A stretch of 64,000 bases of DNA from Silene latifolia. Taxonomy: Eukaryota > Streptophyta > Magnoliopsida > Caryophyllales > Caryophyllaceae. Below are positions 30,377 through 40,267 of the stretch, piece by piece. A model generated the notes under the pieces. It was not told the DNA's origin. It was given only the letters and a program-made list of their open reading frames with translations, and ran no database searches. Made by a program: the position numbers and the translations under genes. Where the stretch lies: positions 13,332,948 to 13,396,947 of the forward strand of contig NC_133532.1 of the NCBI RefSeq assembly GCF_048544455.1, written 5' to 3'. Numbering within the stretch: position 1 is the stretch's first letter; every line of letters starts with the position of its first letter.

Positions 30377-32023
30377 GGGAGGAGGAGGAGGAGGAGGTTG
30401 ACTCTCGTTTTCTTGACGAGGAGGTCGTCGTACTACCACCTAAGAAGGTGGTACGGGATGGTAGAGGTCGATATGTGCCGCTTAGTGATGGTTCATCTAG
30501 TAGCACGGGGAAGAAGAAGACAAAGACTCCGGATCTATCTTGGAGTCTTACAACTCCGGTTAAGGGTGGTCCGAGTGTGCTTAGCGTTCTACGTAGCTTT
30601 GGTGGCCACATAGCTTATAGTAGTTGGACCGGTCCGGGAAGCGTAAGATCGTGGATCACGTGTTACGAGAGGTCGAGTGCTCTAGTGAAGATAAGTAAGA
30701 TGAAGGTCCGTGATGGTGTTTTTGAGAGAGTTAGTAAGAGTGGCCTTGATCATTTGAGGCGTTCTTTGACGACCGGTTTGGATGAGAACCTCATTAGTAC
30801 TTTTGTAGAGAGGTGGCAGCCCGACACCAACACTTTTCATATGCCGTTTGGTGAGATTACTATCTTATTGCACGACGTTGAGAAGATCCTTGGGATACGA
30901 GTGGATGGCATGAGGGTTATGGAGGAGGGTCCTACGAGGGAGGAAATCGGTATGAAGGGGAAGGTGGCTGCCTTTTTTGGTATGCCTGTGAAAGATGTGA
31001 AACCACCGTTTTACAAGGGTGGTGTGGTGACGGTTAAGAAATTGATAAAGCTTGCGGAGACGGGTAACCAGTAGGACTCGCTCAGGGCTTACATGATGTT
31101 GTTGGTACGACAGACTTTATTCACGGACAAGTCTGGTGATAGGGTTATTGCTCGTATGTTGTCGTTGTTTGATCAGTTGTCTGATATCGGCAACTATGCT
31201 TGGGGGGCCGCGACATTGGCCTACATGTATCGATAGTTGGGGATGACTTCGCGTAAGGAGGGCCAGGGTGTTAGCGGTTGTTTACCGTTGCTTTAGGCTT
31301 GAATATATGAGTACTTTCCCATGTTCCGACCACACTCCGGATATTATGTCGAGGGGAGACCACTTGTCGAGGCTTGGTCACGGATTCCCGGGTTTAGGGG
31401 AGATGTTCGGTTATTGGAGCAGCACTGACAGAGGTTGGGCGGGCTAAGGGCGGAGCACGTCACGTGGCTTCCTTATGGTGTTGGTCCACACAGGGCTTGC
31501 AGTATTTCGCTCTACTCAGGCCTGATTAGATTTCTGGATATAGTAGAGTCGTACCAGCCTCATAGGTGTCTCCGTCAGTACGGGTATGTTCAGGTTATCC
31601 CGGCATCTATGCAGTTCCCTACTGTTGACTATCGTCCGGCTAAGCCGACTTTGGGTTATTGGCTGTCTTATGGAGATTCTCCTGATTTGGAGTGGGGTTT
31701 GAGTGATGCCGAGATAGTTTTGAGAGACCGGTCCGGGCTTTGATGCCTTTTCAGACTGATTCGCGCTACTTGATTTGGTATAGGAAAATTTCTCACCCTT
31801 ACTTCTACCCCCTACACGCCGTACTCAGTTTCGCTCACTCCTTTTCAGCGAGGAGCCCGAGGTTTCACGAGCTGTTAGTCGTCATTTCTCACAGATCTAT
31901 AAACAACCTTCCGCAGAAAGAAAGTGGCAATATGTGCGGAGATTGGTGGATGAGATGGAGCCGTACTTCAGAGCCGAGGACCATGCTGAGGATGATGCTG
32001 AGGATGATGATAGTACCCCGTAG
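30064..32023 (+). pseudogene. Plant mobile domain (MAIN-like) gene, broken
   Basis: Plant mobile domain proteins (MAIN/MAIL1 family) occur both as host silencing and meristem factors and inside MULE and gypsy transposons. The reading starts at ATG 30064, just after an intron acceptor (TAAATGCAG), as MSDSEDYIMTSLGRTRDRR, then a basic Gly/Arg-rich stretch, a 15-Asp run and a Glu run. The mobile domain follows from about 30550: WITCYERSSALVKISKMK, FVERWQPDTNTFHMPFGEIT, LHDVEKILGIRVDG. It continues to LRAEHVTWLPYG, VDYRPAKPTLGYW and SHPYFYPL. In-frame stops lie at 30259, 30325, 31072, 31234, 31294, 31300, 31426 and 31741. Frameshifts near 31740 and 31860 precede an acidic tail (AEDDAEDDDSTP). It is clearly dead. 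Confidence 0.8.
30331..30375 (+). repeat. (GAT)15 microsatellite
   Basis: Fifteen perfect GAT units encode poly-Asp in the plant-mobile-domain frame and give a misleading poly-Met ORF in another frame. Confidence 0.97.
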
Positions 32024-32385
32024 TGTCTTTTTTATTTACTTGTTCTTATTGTTATGTATGGATATTTTTATTTGTGTTGTGTATGAATATTTTTATTCTC
32101 TTTAGTTGTGTATGGATATTTTGTTTGTGTGAACAATGTCCTGCATTGAAATGAATGAGTCGGCATTACATAAATTTAATTTAAAAGTTAATTAAAATAG
32201 ACTTGGTGAAATTACACAAATTTAATTTAAAACTTAATTAAAACAGACTTGATTAAATTACATAAATCAGGCATGACGGAATTACATAAATTACATAAAA
32301 CTTAATTAAAATACACCTTTAATTAAAACATAGTTTAACGGAATTTAAAAACACAACTTTATTTAAAACATAGTTTAAATCCAAC

Positions 32386-32841
32386 TCAATTATCTTCCGA
32401 TGATGAAGATGACGATTCCAGATCTTGTAGATAATCTCCAGCCTCAATTTCCTCAGGTTGGCTAATAACATATTAATCATAGAAATCAATGATGTCGAGT
32501 TTTGAATTTCCTAGGTTGAACACTCTACCGACACATAATTCTGATAGTGTTGCGTAATCGAGCACGGTCAGTATGCGCTCAAAATAGAAAAGGACATCAC
32601 TTTTTAACCTGCGAAACTCCCACATCTTTTCGGTTAATGTTTCATCAGAAACAACCTCATCAGTAACTGCATGATTTAGTATATCCTCCGGGCGTCCGAC
32701 TAAGATGATACAAAGCCTGCCAAGTGGAGGATTTTCAACCAGGTCTCATACAGTGGTACTTGAAACGACTAATTCAAGGCGAGACATTAACACTTGGCTA
32801 AGATGATACAAAGTCTGCCAAGTGGAGGATTCAATATACAT
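32386..32841 (-). pseudogene. Third MULE ORF: small acidic-tailed protein of unknown family
   Basis: From ATG 32841 one frame runs 151 codons, broken by TGA (32748-32746) and TAA (32475-32473). It reads MYIESSTWQTLYHLSQVL, MSRLELVVSSTTV, then LGRLCIILVGRPEDILNHAV, TLTEKMWEFRRLKSDVLFYF, ERILTVLDYATLSELCVGRV and FNLGNSKLDIIDFYD. An acidic end LESSSSSSEDN follows. Composition and frame coherence across two nonsense codons suggest a formerly real protein. It lies downstream of and parallel to the transposase-OTU gene. I recognise no domain. Because of the stops it was probably coding in an ancestral copy only. Confidence 0.5.
32701..32831. repeat. 33-bp direct duplication inside the third MULE ORF
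   Basis: TAAGATGATACAAAG(C/T)CTG plus 14 further bases occurs at 32701-32733 and 32799-32831 with one mismatch, 98 bp apart. The two copies are read in different frames of the ORF. Confidence 0.88.
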
Positions 32842-32849
32842 CTTTTCGG

Positions 32850-33035
32850 TCACATTTTTAAATTATAACGGTCACATTTTTTAAAATTAGTAACGGTATT
32901 TTTTAATTATAACGATATTTTTGAATTAACACGGTAACATGAAAATTATAACGGTCACATTTTAAATTATAACGGCCACATTTTTAAATTATAACGGTCA
33001 CATTTTTAATTATAACGGTCACTTTTTTAAATTAT
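32850..33035. repeat. Degenerate TAACGGTCACATTTTT tandem repeats
   Basis: About eight copies of a roughly 20-24 bp AT-rich unit, AAATTATAACGGTCACATTT, of varying length. They separate the transposase-OTU gene from the third ORF. Confidence 0.85.
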
Positions 33036-33048
33036 TACATAATCAAAC

Positions 33049-33612
33049 TCCAAATACATTATCAAAGTTTAATCTCCTTGCAGTTTCTGAGTCAGTTGTT
33101 GTGGAACGCCGTCTTCGGCGACGAACTTTAGGCGTCGTTCCCATTAACGTATGTCATTTCTCGAAGTTTGTCTTGTACAAATCAGCATAGGGTGCAACCG
33201 AAAGGTCTCTTGACCCTTCCCAAAAAGGATCGATCGGTGGCATCAGTGCTTCTCTCGATGGTACACGACAATGCAATCTCATCCAATGGAGATGGTAATT
33301 TACGATCCATAAAACACCGTATGGCCTCGACACTTGAGCTGTGGGCCTTAGGGGTAAGTATGTATTACATTGCCAAGTATGCTGGTCTCCAACTTCATTC
33401 TGGGCGATGACACAAATAGTCCAGTTAAACAACGATGCAAAGAGAAACAAATATTCCATGTACCTCCAATGGTGAGTCCCACAACCTCCATTGCCGGTAA
33501 ACTCGATCCGTCTCAATGTGTGCTGGTATCTGGTCAAACCCGTAGGTATCACACAACTATCATCAAAAAATTCCTTGTAGAGCTCGTATGCCTTAATAAT
33601 CTCCCTTCTACA
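33049..33612 (-). pseudogene. OTU-like protease remnant following the transposase
   Basis: The minus frame 33552-33154 reads WRYMEYLFLFASLFNWTICV, then YGVLWIVNYHLHWMRLHC, then LMPPIDPFWEG and SVAPYADLYKTNF. This follows the C-terminal half of OTU-type cysteine proteases fused to many plant MULE transposases, including a His-containing block (YHLHW) and the PPI-P-W stretch. After a TGA at 33154 the frame continues with a basic segment (KVRRRRRRSTTT) to another stop. The catalytic Asp/Cys half is not visible. The segment joining it to the transposase appears to have an internal deletion. OTU identity is by pattern only. Confidence 0.45.
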
Positions 33613-35310
33613 TCAGTCTCGCATGACTAAATGGTCACTTTCCCGACCCCGCGCAGCATGCGAGATTACCCGATCAGTGACAAAGGCAGAAATAGATGAA
33701 CCCGTACAACTGAGTAGCTCCCATAATCTCTTCAACATCCACCCATAATCGTCTTCCGACTCTGACGGAAGGACCACCACAACAATTAAGAAAGAAGAAC
33801 CACACGGTGTTACACCAACAACCTCAACAAGAGCAATTTTGTAAACATTGGTCTTGTACGTCGAGTCGATAAGAATCACATGTGGATAAGCACGAAAGAG
33901 TTTAACGGCTTCCGGATGAGACATAAAAACATGATTGAGCTCTTTTTTCTCGGGATCTGATTTGTGCCATTCCACATACTTAGCAGCAACGGCTAGAGCC
34001 AACATTTGTTGAGCGGTATTCCGTGTTCCTCTAATTTCACGCCGAACCTTATTTGCCTCGCTATAAATTTGGGTGCTTGTAGGTTGGGGTTTATCGGGGG
34101 TTCTTTGATGAAGACCATTTTTAATATCTCTCGGGGGAATCGATGTCCGAACTTGTTGCCTCACGAACTCTTTCTCTTCGGCATCCAAATCCGCAAAATG
34201 CCTATCACCGTCTTTGCACTTTGCTACTTGGTGGTTGTGATATCGATCGCTCTCCGAGGTCGAAATGCTCCAAACAATCAACTCCTTCCTATTTATATCA
34301 TTAGCCTGGTTCTCCACGGCTCTAACCCAGAACAAACACCCACACTTAGATGTCCCTTTCTTCTTAGGCTTGTCGGGAATATCGGGCTCGTCGGGATCGA
34401 TCTTCTTTCTGGTTCGCCCGTACCTTGAACAACGAAAGTATGAGCCCTGCAACTCGGGTTTTTTTACGATTTTTGGACCCATTTGATGTTTTTACTAAGG
34501 CAAACCCCTTATCAAACGCTATTTTTTGAGCCCAGTCAAACGCCTCATCCCGCCTCGCAAAACATGTTACCGTCTCAAACAGATGGTGGTAAGTAACACC
34601 GTTTTGACCAAAAACCTCAAGTGAATCCTTTTAACACGCAAAATTAACAACGATTAGATGCTAAAATAGGTAAAACGAAGAAAACTAAATAAAAAGACGA
34701 AAAACCAATTTAATAGTCCGATCCATGAACGGACAATGATTTTTCACGTCCAGCACCAGGCCAGACGTGAACAGTACACGTCCATGCCCACAACAGACGT
34801 AGAGTTTCATTGTATGTGTCCATTCTAGACGTTCACATTCATCGTCCATAATAGTATAGACGTGTAAATTCATTGTCCCTGCCAATACTGGACGTGTAGA
34901 TTCATTGTCCATGTCCATGCCAGACGATGAATGTAGCCGCCCATGTCCATGCAGGACAATGAATGTTCACGCCCGTGTCCATGCAAGACAATGAATGTTC
35001 ACGTCCATATCCATACAGGACTGTGAAATTCAAAGTCTAAATATTGACGACAAACAAATTTACGATGGCTAATTCGATTCATGGTCCATGTTCGATTCAT
35101 GCTAACTCTATTCATAAGGTAATTCAATACTAATTCTATAAAGACTATTTCGATTCAAGCTAATACCATTCATATCAAGTTAACATAAGGTAACTCGATT
35201 ATCAATCCAATTCATACTAATTCGATTCAAACGGGAAATAAAATAAGTAGTTAGTTACTTACCGATGAATCGTTGTTAGTGTTTGATATAGATTGTTCGT
35301 TGTTCGACAT
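33613..35310 (-). pseudogene. FAR1-type MULE transposase, truncated and frameshifted
   Basis: Exon 1 (35310-35263) encodes MSNNEQSISNTNNDSS and ends at a GTAAGT donor. Exon 2 begins at 34627 after an AG. A frame with FAR1-like sequence (DEAFDWAQKIAFDKGFALVK) runs into a 7-A run (about 34454-34461), after which the frame changes. Then come GSYFRCSRYGRTRKK, GCLFWVRAVENQ and DRYHNHQ, the zinc/WRKY-like DNA-binding fold, followed by MULE transposase core: PHVILIDSTYKTN (first Asp) and ISAFVTDR (second Asp). The catalytic Glu part is missing, replaced by an unrelated tail to the stop at 33613. So the cut-and-paste enzyme lacks its active site. Its 5' intron contains the right subterminal array. 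Confidence 0.8.
34715..35035 (-). repeat. Right subterminal repeat array of the MULE
   Basis: About nine units of roughly 32-35 bp built from GTCCATGCCAGGACAATGAA and TTCACGTCCA-like words. The units are inverted relative to those at 29670-29945. The array sits within the 5' intron of the transposase gene. Confidence 0.75.
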
Positions 35311-35384
35311 CGAATCAGATGAACAAAGTGTTGATTTTTTTTAAGGTTTGTTTTTTGTTTGGGAGGGTTTGGGAGAGAATAGAG

Positions 35385-35464
35385 TAGAGAGAGGGGTAGG
35401 AAGGGTAGATAGTGTCTTTTTTTTTTAAAAAAACGTTGAGGATTTGGACGACGTTTTACAGCCC
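35385..35464 (-). repeat. Right terminal inverted repeat of the MULE
   Basis: The minus-strand sequence GGGGCTGTAAAACGTCGTC and the following pyrimidine-rich stretch mirror the left end at 28676. Confidence 0.6.
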
Positions 35465-35578
35465 CCTTAATTATTAGTGACAATGATTTGTAGGAGGCGG
35501 TAAAAATTCGGAACAGACTGGAATAACTGAGGTTAATTTGAGATTTAGGTCAAATTTGGGTTCTTCGTTGGAGTGTAG

Positions 35579-35887
35579 ATGGGTGCAGGTCATGTCGAAA
35601 CTGAGTTTCAAATGGTTGTTGAATGGTTGACTTGGTATGTGTGGTTTGCAGACTATCAAGTATACTCGGTTACTTTTATTGAGTTTCTTATCACGCCGGT
35701 AAAAGTATTCACAAGCTATTATCTAAGGAAGACATCAAAGAAAAGAAGGATCCACACGTTGGGAATTAGATCTTACTCTTTTGAAGAAGGGGACACGCTA
35801 GCTGCGGTTAAAAAAACGCGAACCTTATTGGAAGACTGTCATGCTTTGCTTGATCTCCTACGTCTACTAGGACGGATTTGCGTCTGA
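35579..35887 (+). other. Unassigned ORF, 102 codons
   Basis: It starts MGAGHVETEFQMVVEWLTWY and contains RKTSKKRRIHTLGIRSYSFE and VKKTRTLLEDCHALLDLLRL. The helical C-terminal half looks coding-like, but I recognise no family. It lies between two transposons and is probably a fragment. Confidence 0.25.
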
Positions 35888-36211
35888 GTTCGAGAATCAG
35901 ATGCGAGGGATGGTACCCGAGCTTAAGCTTAACAAGCCAGTGACATACTAAGAGAAGTATATATATATAGGCTCTCGATCCGCAACAGATAGAGGAAGAT
36001 TTTTAAACATATTAAACTTTTTCACTATTATTTTTGTCTCAAATCAATTATTTGCGAAAAGTTTATTACAAGAAATTTAATAAAATCATAATGCATCGAC
36101 TTCTCTTGCATCTTGGCAAGGCAAATGAACAAGTTGTCTTTTGCCGGGTTATGGCGAAAGTTATTTCATTTAGACATTGTAATAGTACGGTTTTATGAGC
36201 CTCTGGGTACT

Positions 36212-38407
36212 TGATGAGTAGTAATTAGATAGCGTTTATCCCCTATTTATAACCTTATTTCGACTCGATTTTGTGTGCTTTTAATGAATTAAAGCTCATT
36301 TTACTATTCTAATTAGTAATTATTAGTTTTATGGGTTTTTCTAACATGTGCCCTAAGGGCACATGATAATAAGCTAAGTAGGGAAATATTGTTGAGATTA
36401 TTTCACTAATTATGGTAAATATGAGTTTCAACTCTAATTTATCATGATATATTCTCAACAATATTCCCCTAATTAGATTATTAACATGTGCCCTTAGGGC
36501 ACATGTTAGAAAATCCGTAGTTTTATTATATTTGCCCTGAATAATTGTTATTATCTCGAGAATTTGTTGGTAATTTGGTTTTTGTAGAAGGCGGTTCGAA
36601 AATAAAGTAAAGCCGAATGAAACAAGACGGGTTGAGACTTGAGATGGATTCTATACCTATCAAATAGAGCAAATCTCAAGTGTGAGACCAAAGTCGACCA
36701 AAGTCAACGCAATTTCATTTGTTTACTGCTCCAATTCACCACCGTCGATCACGAATTCGACATCTGATCAACGCATCCATTCTCACCACCAGAACAACAG
36801 CCACGATTCTCCTCTTCACAATCCGACCACTCAGCTTCTTTTCGTACAACCAGCAACCATAACTCCACCAGAGCACCGCTGAGCTCCGACCACCTTCACC
36901 ATCTCCGTCTGCTCCTCTGACCTTATATCACCACCACGAGCAGGCCAGACCTCCGCGTTTCGACAACCAGCAGCCGCAACGGCTTCAATCTCGCCTCACC
37001 ATCATCTCCGACCACCGCTCTAATTCATCAGCACCAACTCCTCCGCCAAATTCAATTGAACCGAACCTGGAACCGTGCTCCTTCAACAACCAGAAATCCC
37101 GACCACCACCATGGATGACCACAACCCGAGGCCGAACGTGACAGTAGCCCGTAATCATCTCCACTGATGCGTATAATTCAATCACGGTTTCATTGTGATT
37201 TTTGTTTGAAGAACCCAGGTTATTAATTGGCTGAGTTTTGAGGAAAAGTAGACAATAAGACAGAAGTAAGGAAAAGACGTCCATGCCCTTCATTTTCATT
37301 TTATTTGAAACCTGCGTTTTGTTACAATGGGGATGTCGTTTCAATTTTTTGGCTGCACCTACTATAAAAACAAATGGGTCAGCAACTTTTAGAACCCTAC
37401 AATTTAGACGCACACAACTTTAGACCGCAGCCTTCAGCAATAGAATAGCAAAACAGTAGGAGTAGTTGGTAGATATAAAAAAACCCATCTTATTTTCCTC
37501 TTAATTTTCCTCTAATTAAATTTGTAATCTTTCTTTTGTTCTTAGTATTTAAATTTCTCTCCTTTCATTAGTTTACAATTAGTTTTGGGTTGTAATTTTG
37601 GAAGACAAGAAGACATTCATCCTCCATTTTTCAATCCAAGTTTGATCCTTTAATTTAAGTTGGTATATTTCTTATCTTAATTTCACTCTATTTCATTGTT
37701 TACATGTTTTTTCATTTAATCTTATATTGTTTGTTTAATCTTGTTGCTAACCATGTTTGGCATGATTAGTATTGGTGTATGTGTATTGCTTGTATTAACT
37801 ATGTTTGAGTAGAATTAGTCTAGGGTTAAAGGGGGAGTTTGGGTAAACATGAGGGATGATAATGAGTTGTTTACATTTGAATATGGGTTAAAAATCGAGT
37901 CTTTACATACTTGCATTGAAGGTGTTCGATGAAATGGGTGAATGAAAGTTCTTACCTTTCTTTGAATTTTGCTTAACATTTCTTTACACGAGAGTGAATA
38001 AGAGTGTTTGATAGCATGTATATGATGAGTTTGACATAATATGAAAGTTTTATGGTGAGCTTAAGGTGACTAGGAAACTAGCTTCAATTCCTTGACCGAA
38101 ACCGTGACCAAATTCTCGTGGACTTTTGCATCTCCCTCTCCCTACCTAAATGAACCCGAAACCCTAGCATCTACTCTCTTTGTCTTCGTGCTTGTTTGTT
38201 TGTTTAATTAATGTTCTTAGATTATTTTGTTAGCATAGTATTCATTCACATGTTTTACCTCCGACTAAACTAAAACTAAACAATAGACTTGTAGCCTAAC
38301 CCCACCATCCTTGTGGTTCGACCTCGACTTACCAAACTTTACTAGTTAGGTATCGAGCTTTATAACTTTGTTTTTGATAAGGGTGTGACGACTTTACCCT
38401 ACTATCA
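36212..38407 (+). mobile_element. Putative solo LTR, 2,196 bp, inside the chromovirus 5' LTR
   Basis: It starts TGATGAGTAG and ends CTACTATCA, imperfect inverted ends with TG...CA. The exact duplication GTACT flanks it (36207-36211 and 38408-38412). No protein domain is visible. A TATA-like CTATAAAAAC lies near 37361. Terminal form, 5-bp TSD and lack of coding content fit an LTR left by recombination. The parent family is unknown, and a non-autonomous TRIM/LARD-like element is the alternative. Confidence 0.75.
36337..36513. mobile_element. Palindromic MITE, 177 bp
   Basis: TTTTCTAACATGTGCCC at the left and GGGCACATGTTAGAAAA at the right are exact inverted repeats. Each terminus also contains the self-complementary CATGTGCCCTAAGGGCACAT (left) or CATGTGCCCTTAGGGCACAT (right). 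Inner arms pair through AATATTGTTGAGA/TCTCAACAATATT. Target duplication unclear. Confidence 0.8.
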
Positions 38408-38558
38408 GTACTCTATCGAGTGGGCCTTACTCTGTCGAGTAAGGGTGAGTTGCATTTTAAAAGAGTTTCTGACCTGTAGGGTACTCGATCGAGTAGCCTT
38501 GGTACTCGATCGAGTAGGCGGCACTCGATCGAGTACGTCAGTTACTCGATCGAGTAGC
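38408..38558 (+). repeat. ACTCGATCGAGT palindrome cluster, 5' LTR
   Basis: Four perfect copies and two degenerate ones (ACTCTATCGAGT, ACTCTGTCGAGT) within 150 bp. Confidence 0.95.
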
Positions 38559-39784
38559 CCGGTTTGCGGGTAATATTTTGTCGGGTTTTGTTAATAATGC
38601 GAATTAGTATTTAAACCTTTCCGTCACTTTCATAAAACGCTTTTACAAACCTAATCACTTCGAAAAGAGATTGCAACCTACGTACTTCGCATCCTTCGCA
38701 TTATTGACAAATCCCGGAGCTCGGGAGGTCGGAATTCATCATCCTTTACATTCTTGTGATCCTTGCGTCGAGGGTAAGATCTACGTACTAATTTTATGGT
38801 ATTTTGTTAAGGTTGTGTAAACCCTAATTTGGGGGTTTGGTGGTTTTGTTGTCTTTTATGATTGTTAGTAATTGTATGATTATATGTTAGGAGGAGGATT
38901 CGTAGAGGAGGCCTTTTGATAACAAAATTGTTGAGACCGTCGATTGTATTGCATTCCGTAGGGTTTTCTACTCGCATTAGTCACATGATGTGTTGGTTGT
39001 GCTTTGTGGTTGTTGAATGTTATCATACGAGTGTTGTGACGGTTGTTGGTTTTGATTGTTGATAGTAGTTGTGGTTGATTGTATCTGTCTGTGTTCTTCG
39101 GGTGCGTCCCCGGGCCGAGTGGAGTCACTTGCGGGAGTGGCTTCACGCCCATTATTCGCTTCTCGTGGAACCCGTCACGTAAGGGATGTGCACATTAATG
39201 GATTTGGGTTTATCGCTCGACGGAGATGAGCGGGGCTTAGGTGGGAACGGTTGCGGTCCCTTAATGGCGCGAGGAGTAACTGTTGCGATGGGTATCACAG
39301 CGGGGCTACACACTTTTGTGTGTAGTCGTATTTTGGAGTTGATGATGGAGTTCGGAGTATATCCGTGACGATTGAGCCGTGTTGTTTGTTGTACTATTGA
39401 GTTTTATAAATGTGTGATTAAGATCGACCCCGTTTATTGTTTTAAAACGTGGTGATCTATTCGGGGATGGTGAGCGGTTGTTGAGCGGTATGAGTTGAGA
39501 TACATGGGATAGCGGGATGTGTCACCTTCGATGATGATAGAGTCTTCCGTAGCTTCGAGTAGTTGTCGACATTTCATTTAGTTGATTAGACAGTTGTTTT
39601 GAGAACATATAACCCGTATTTTGGGCAGTTGGTTTTGGATTGTATTTATTCACTAAACTTATACTATTTAAATGTTGTTTCGTTATTGTCTTAGGATTAT
39701 CATTGCCTCGGGAAACCGAGATGGTGACATCTTTATACCTGAGTGGTCCTGGTAAGGCACTTGGAGTATGGGGGTTTCACAAAG

Positions 39785-39797
39785 TGGTATCAGAGTG
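39785..39797 (+). other. Primer binding site, tRNA-iMet type
   Basis: TGGTATCAGAGTG starts 4 bases after the 5' LTR end, complementary to initiator tRNA-Met. Confidence 0.88.
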
Positions 39798-40267
39798 ACG
39801 ATCCTGAAACCTGTAACTAATGAATATAATGAACATAGGGAGTCAATTAAAATAAACCCGGGGTAAAGGTTGTAGGAGCTAATGCAAAGGCTTGGGAGAC
39901 GTCCTAAAGTCGCGAACTCGCCCTACAATTTTGAACCGGTCACATGGGGGATATATGTCAAGGTCGGATGTGGTGTCTGCTAGTTTGTATGTGAACGTAA
40001 GGATATATGTTGTGAATTGTTGGATGTTGGGAGTGGAGGATTGAAATTGTGATTGAAAAGTTGGTGGGGTGTGTTTATATGTTGATTGGCATAAAGAAGC
40101 ATGATGGTTGTTTATTATGTGGCATTTAATAACATGAAGTAGATTATTTTGTTGATTGTATGAGGAATTGTGTAGAATTGCATGCGTAGTTATATTATAA
40201 TGTTAAGATTATTAAGCTGCATAGTATGTTGGGTTATGTGAGATAACACGCGGGTAGTATGTACGAG

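Larger units (their letters stand above)
28676..35464. mobile_element. Decayed MuDR-like (MULE) element with plant-mobile-domain gene
   Basis: The left end GGGTTGCAAAACGTCGTC pairs with the right end, GGGGCTGTAAAACGTCGTC on the minus strand. Similarity continues loosely for about 80 bp (GACG-poor runs, TACCCTT, CTCTCTCT). Two genes read inwards from the ends: a plant-mobile-domain gene (+) from the left and a FAR1/MULE transposase (-) from the right, the same convergent plan as MuDR. A third ORF (-) lies between them. Inverted subterminal repeat arrays sit near each end. The flanks TTTAAATTC and CCTTAATTA are not a clean 9-bp duplication. All genes are broken, so mobility would need help from elsewhere. 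Confidence 0.7.
36178..39781 (+). repeat. 5' LTR, interrupted
   Basis: LTR sequence is 36178-36211 plus 38413-39781, about 1.40 kb, against 1.41 kb for the 3' LTR. It carries the ACTCGATCGAGT cluster at 38482-38557. Differences from the 3' LTR are concentrated in 38920-39560 (see findings). Confidence 0.92.

Noticed and set aside
30290-30613. ORF with a long Met and Arg run
   Set aside because: It is the (GAT)15 and (GAG)n tract of the mobile-domain gene read in the wrong frame.
36682-37413. ORFs inside the 2.2-kb putative solo LTR
   Set aside because: Low-complexity His/Pro/Ser/Thr-rich or motif-free translations with no retroelement domain.
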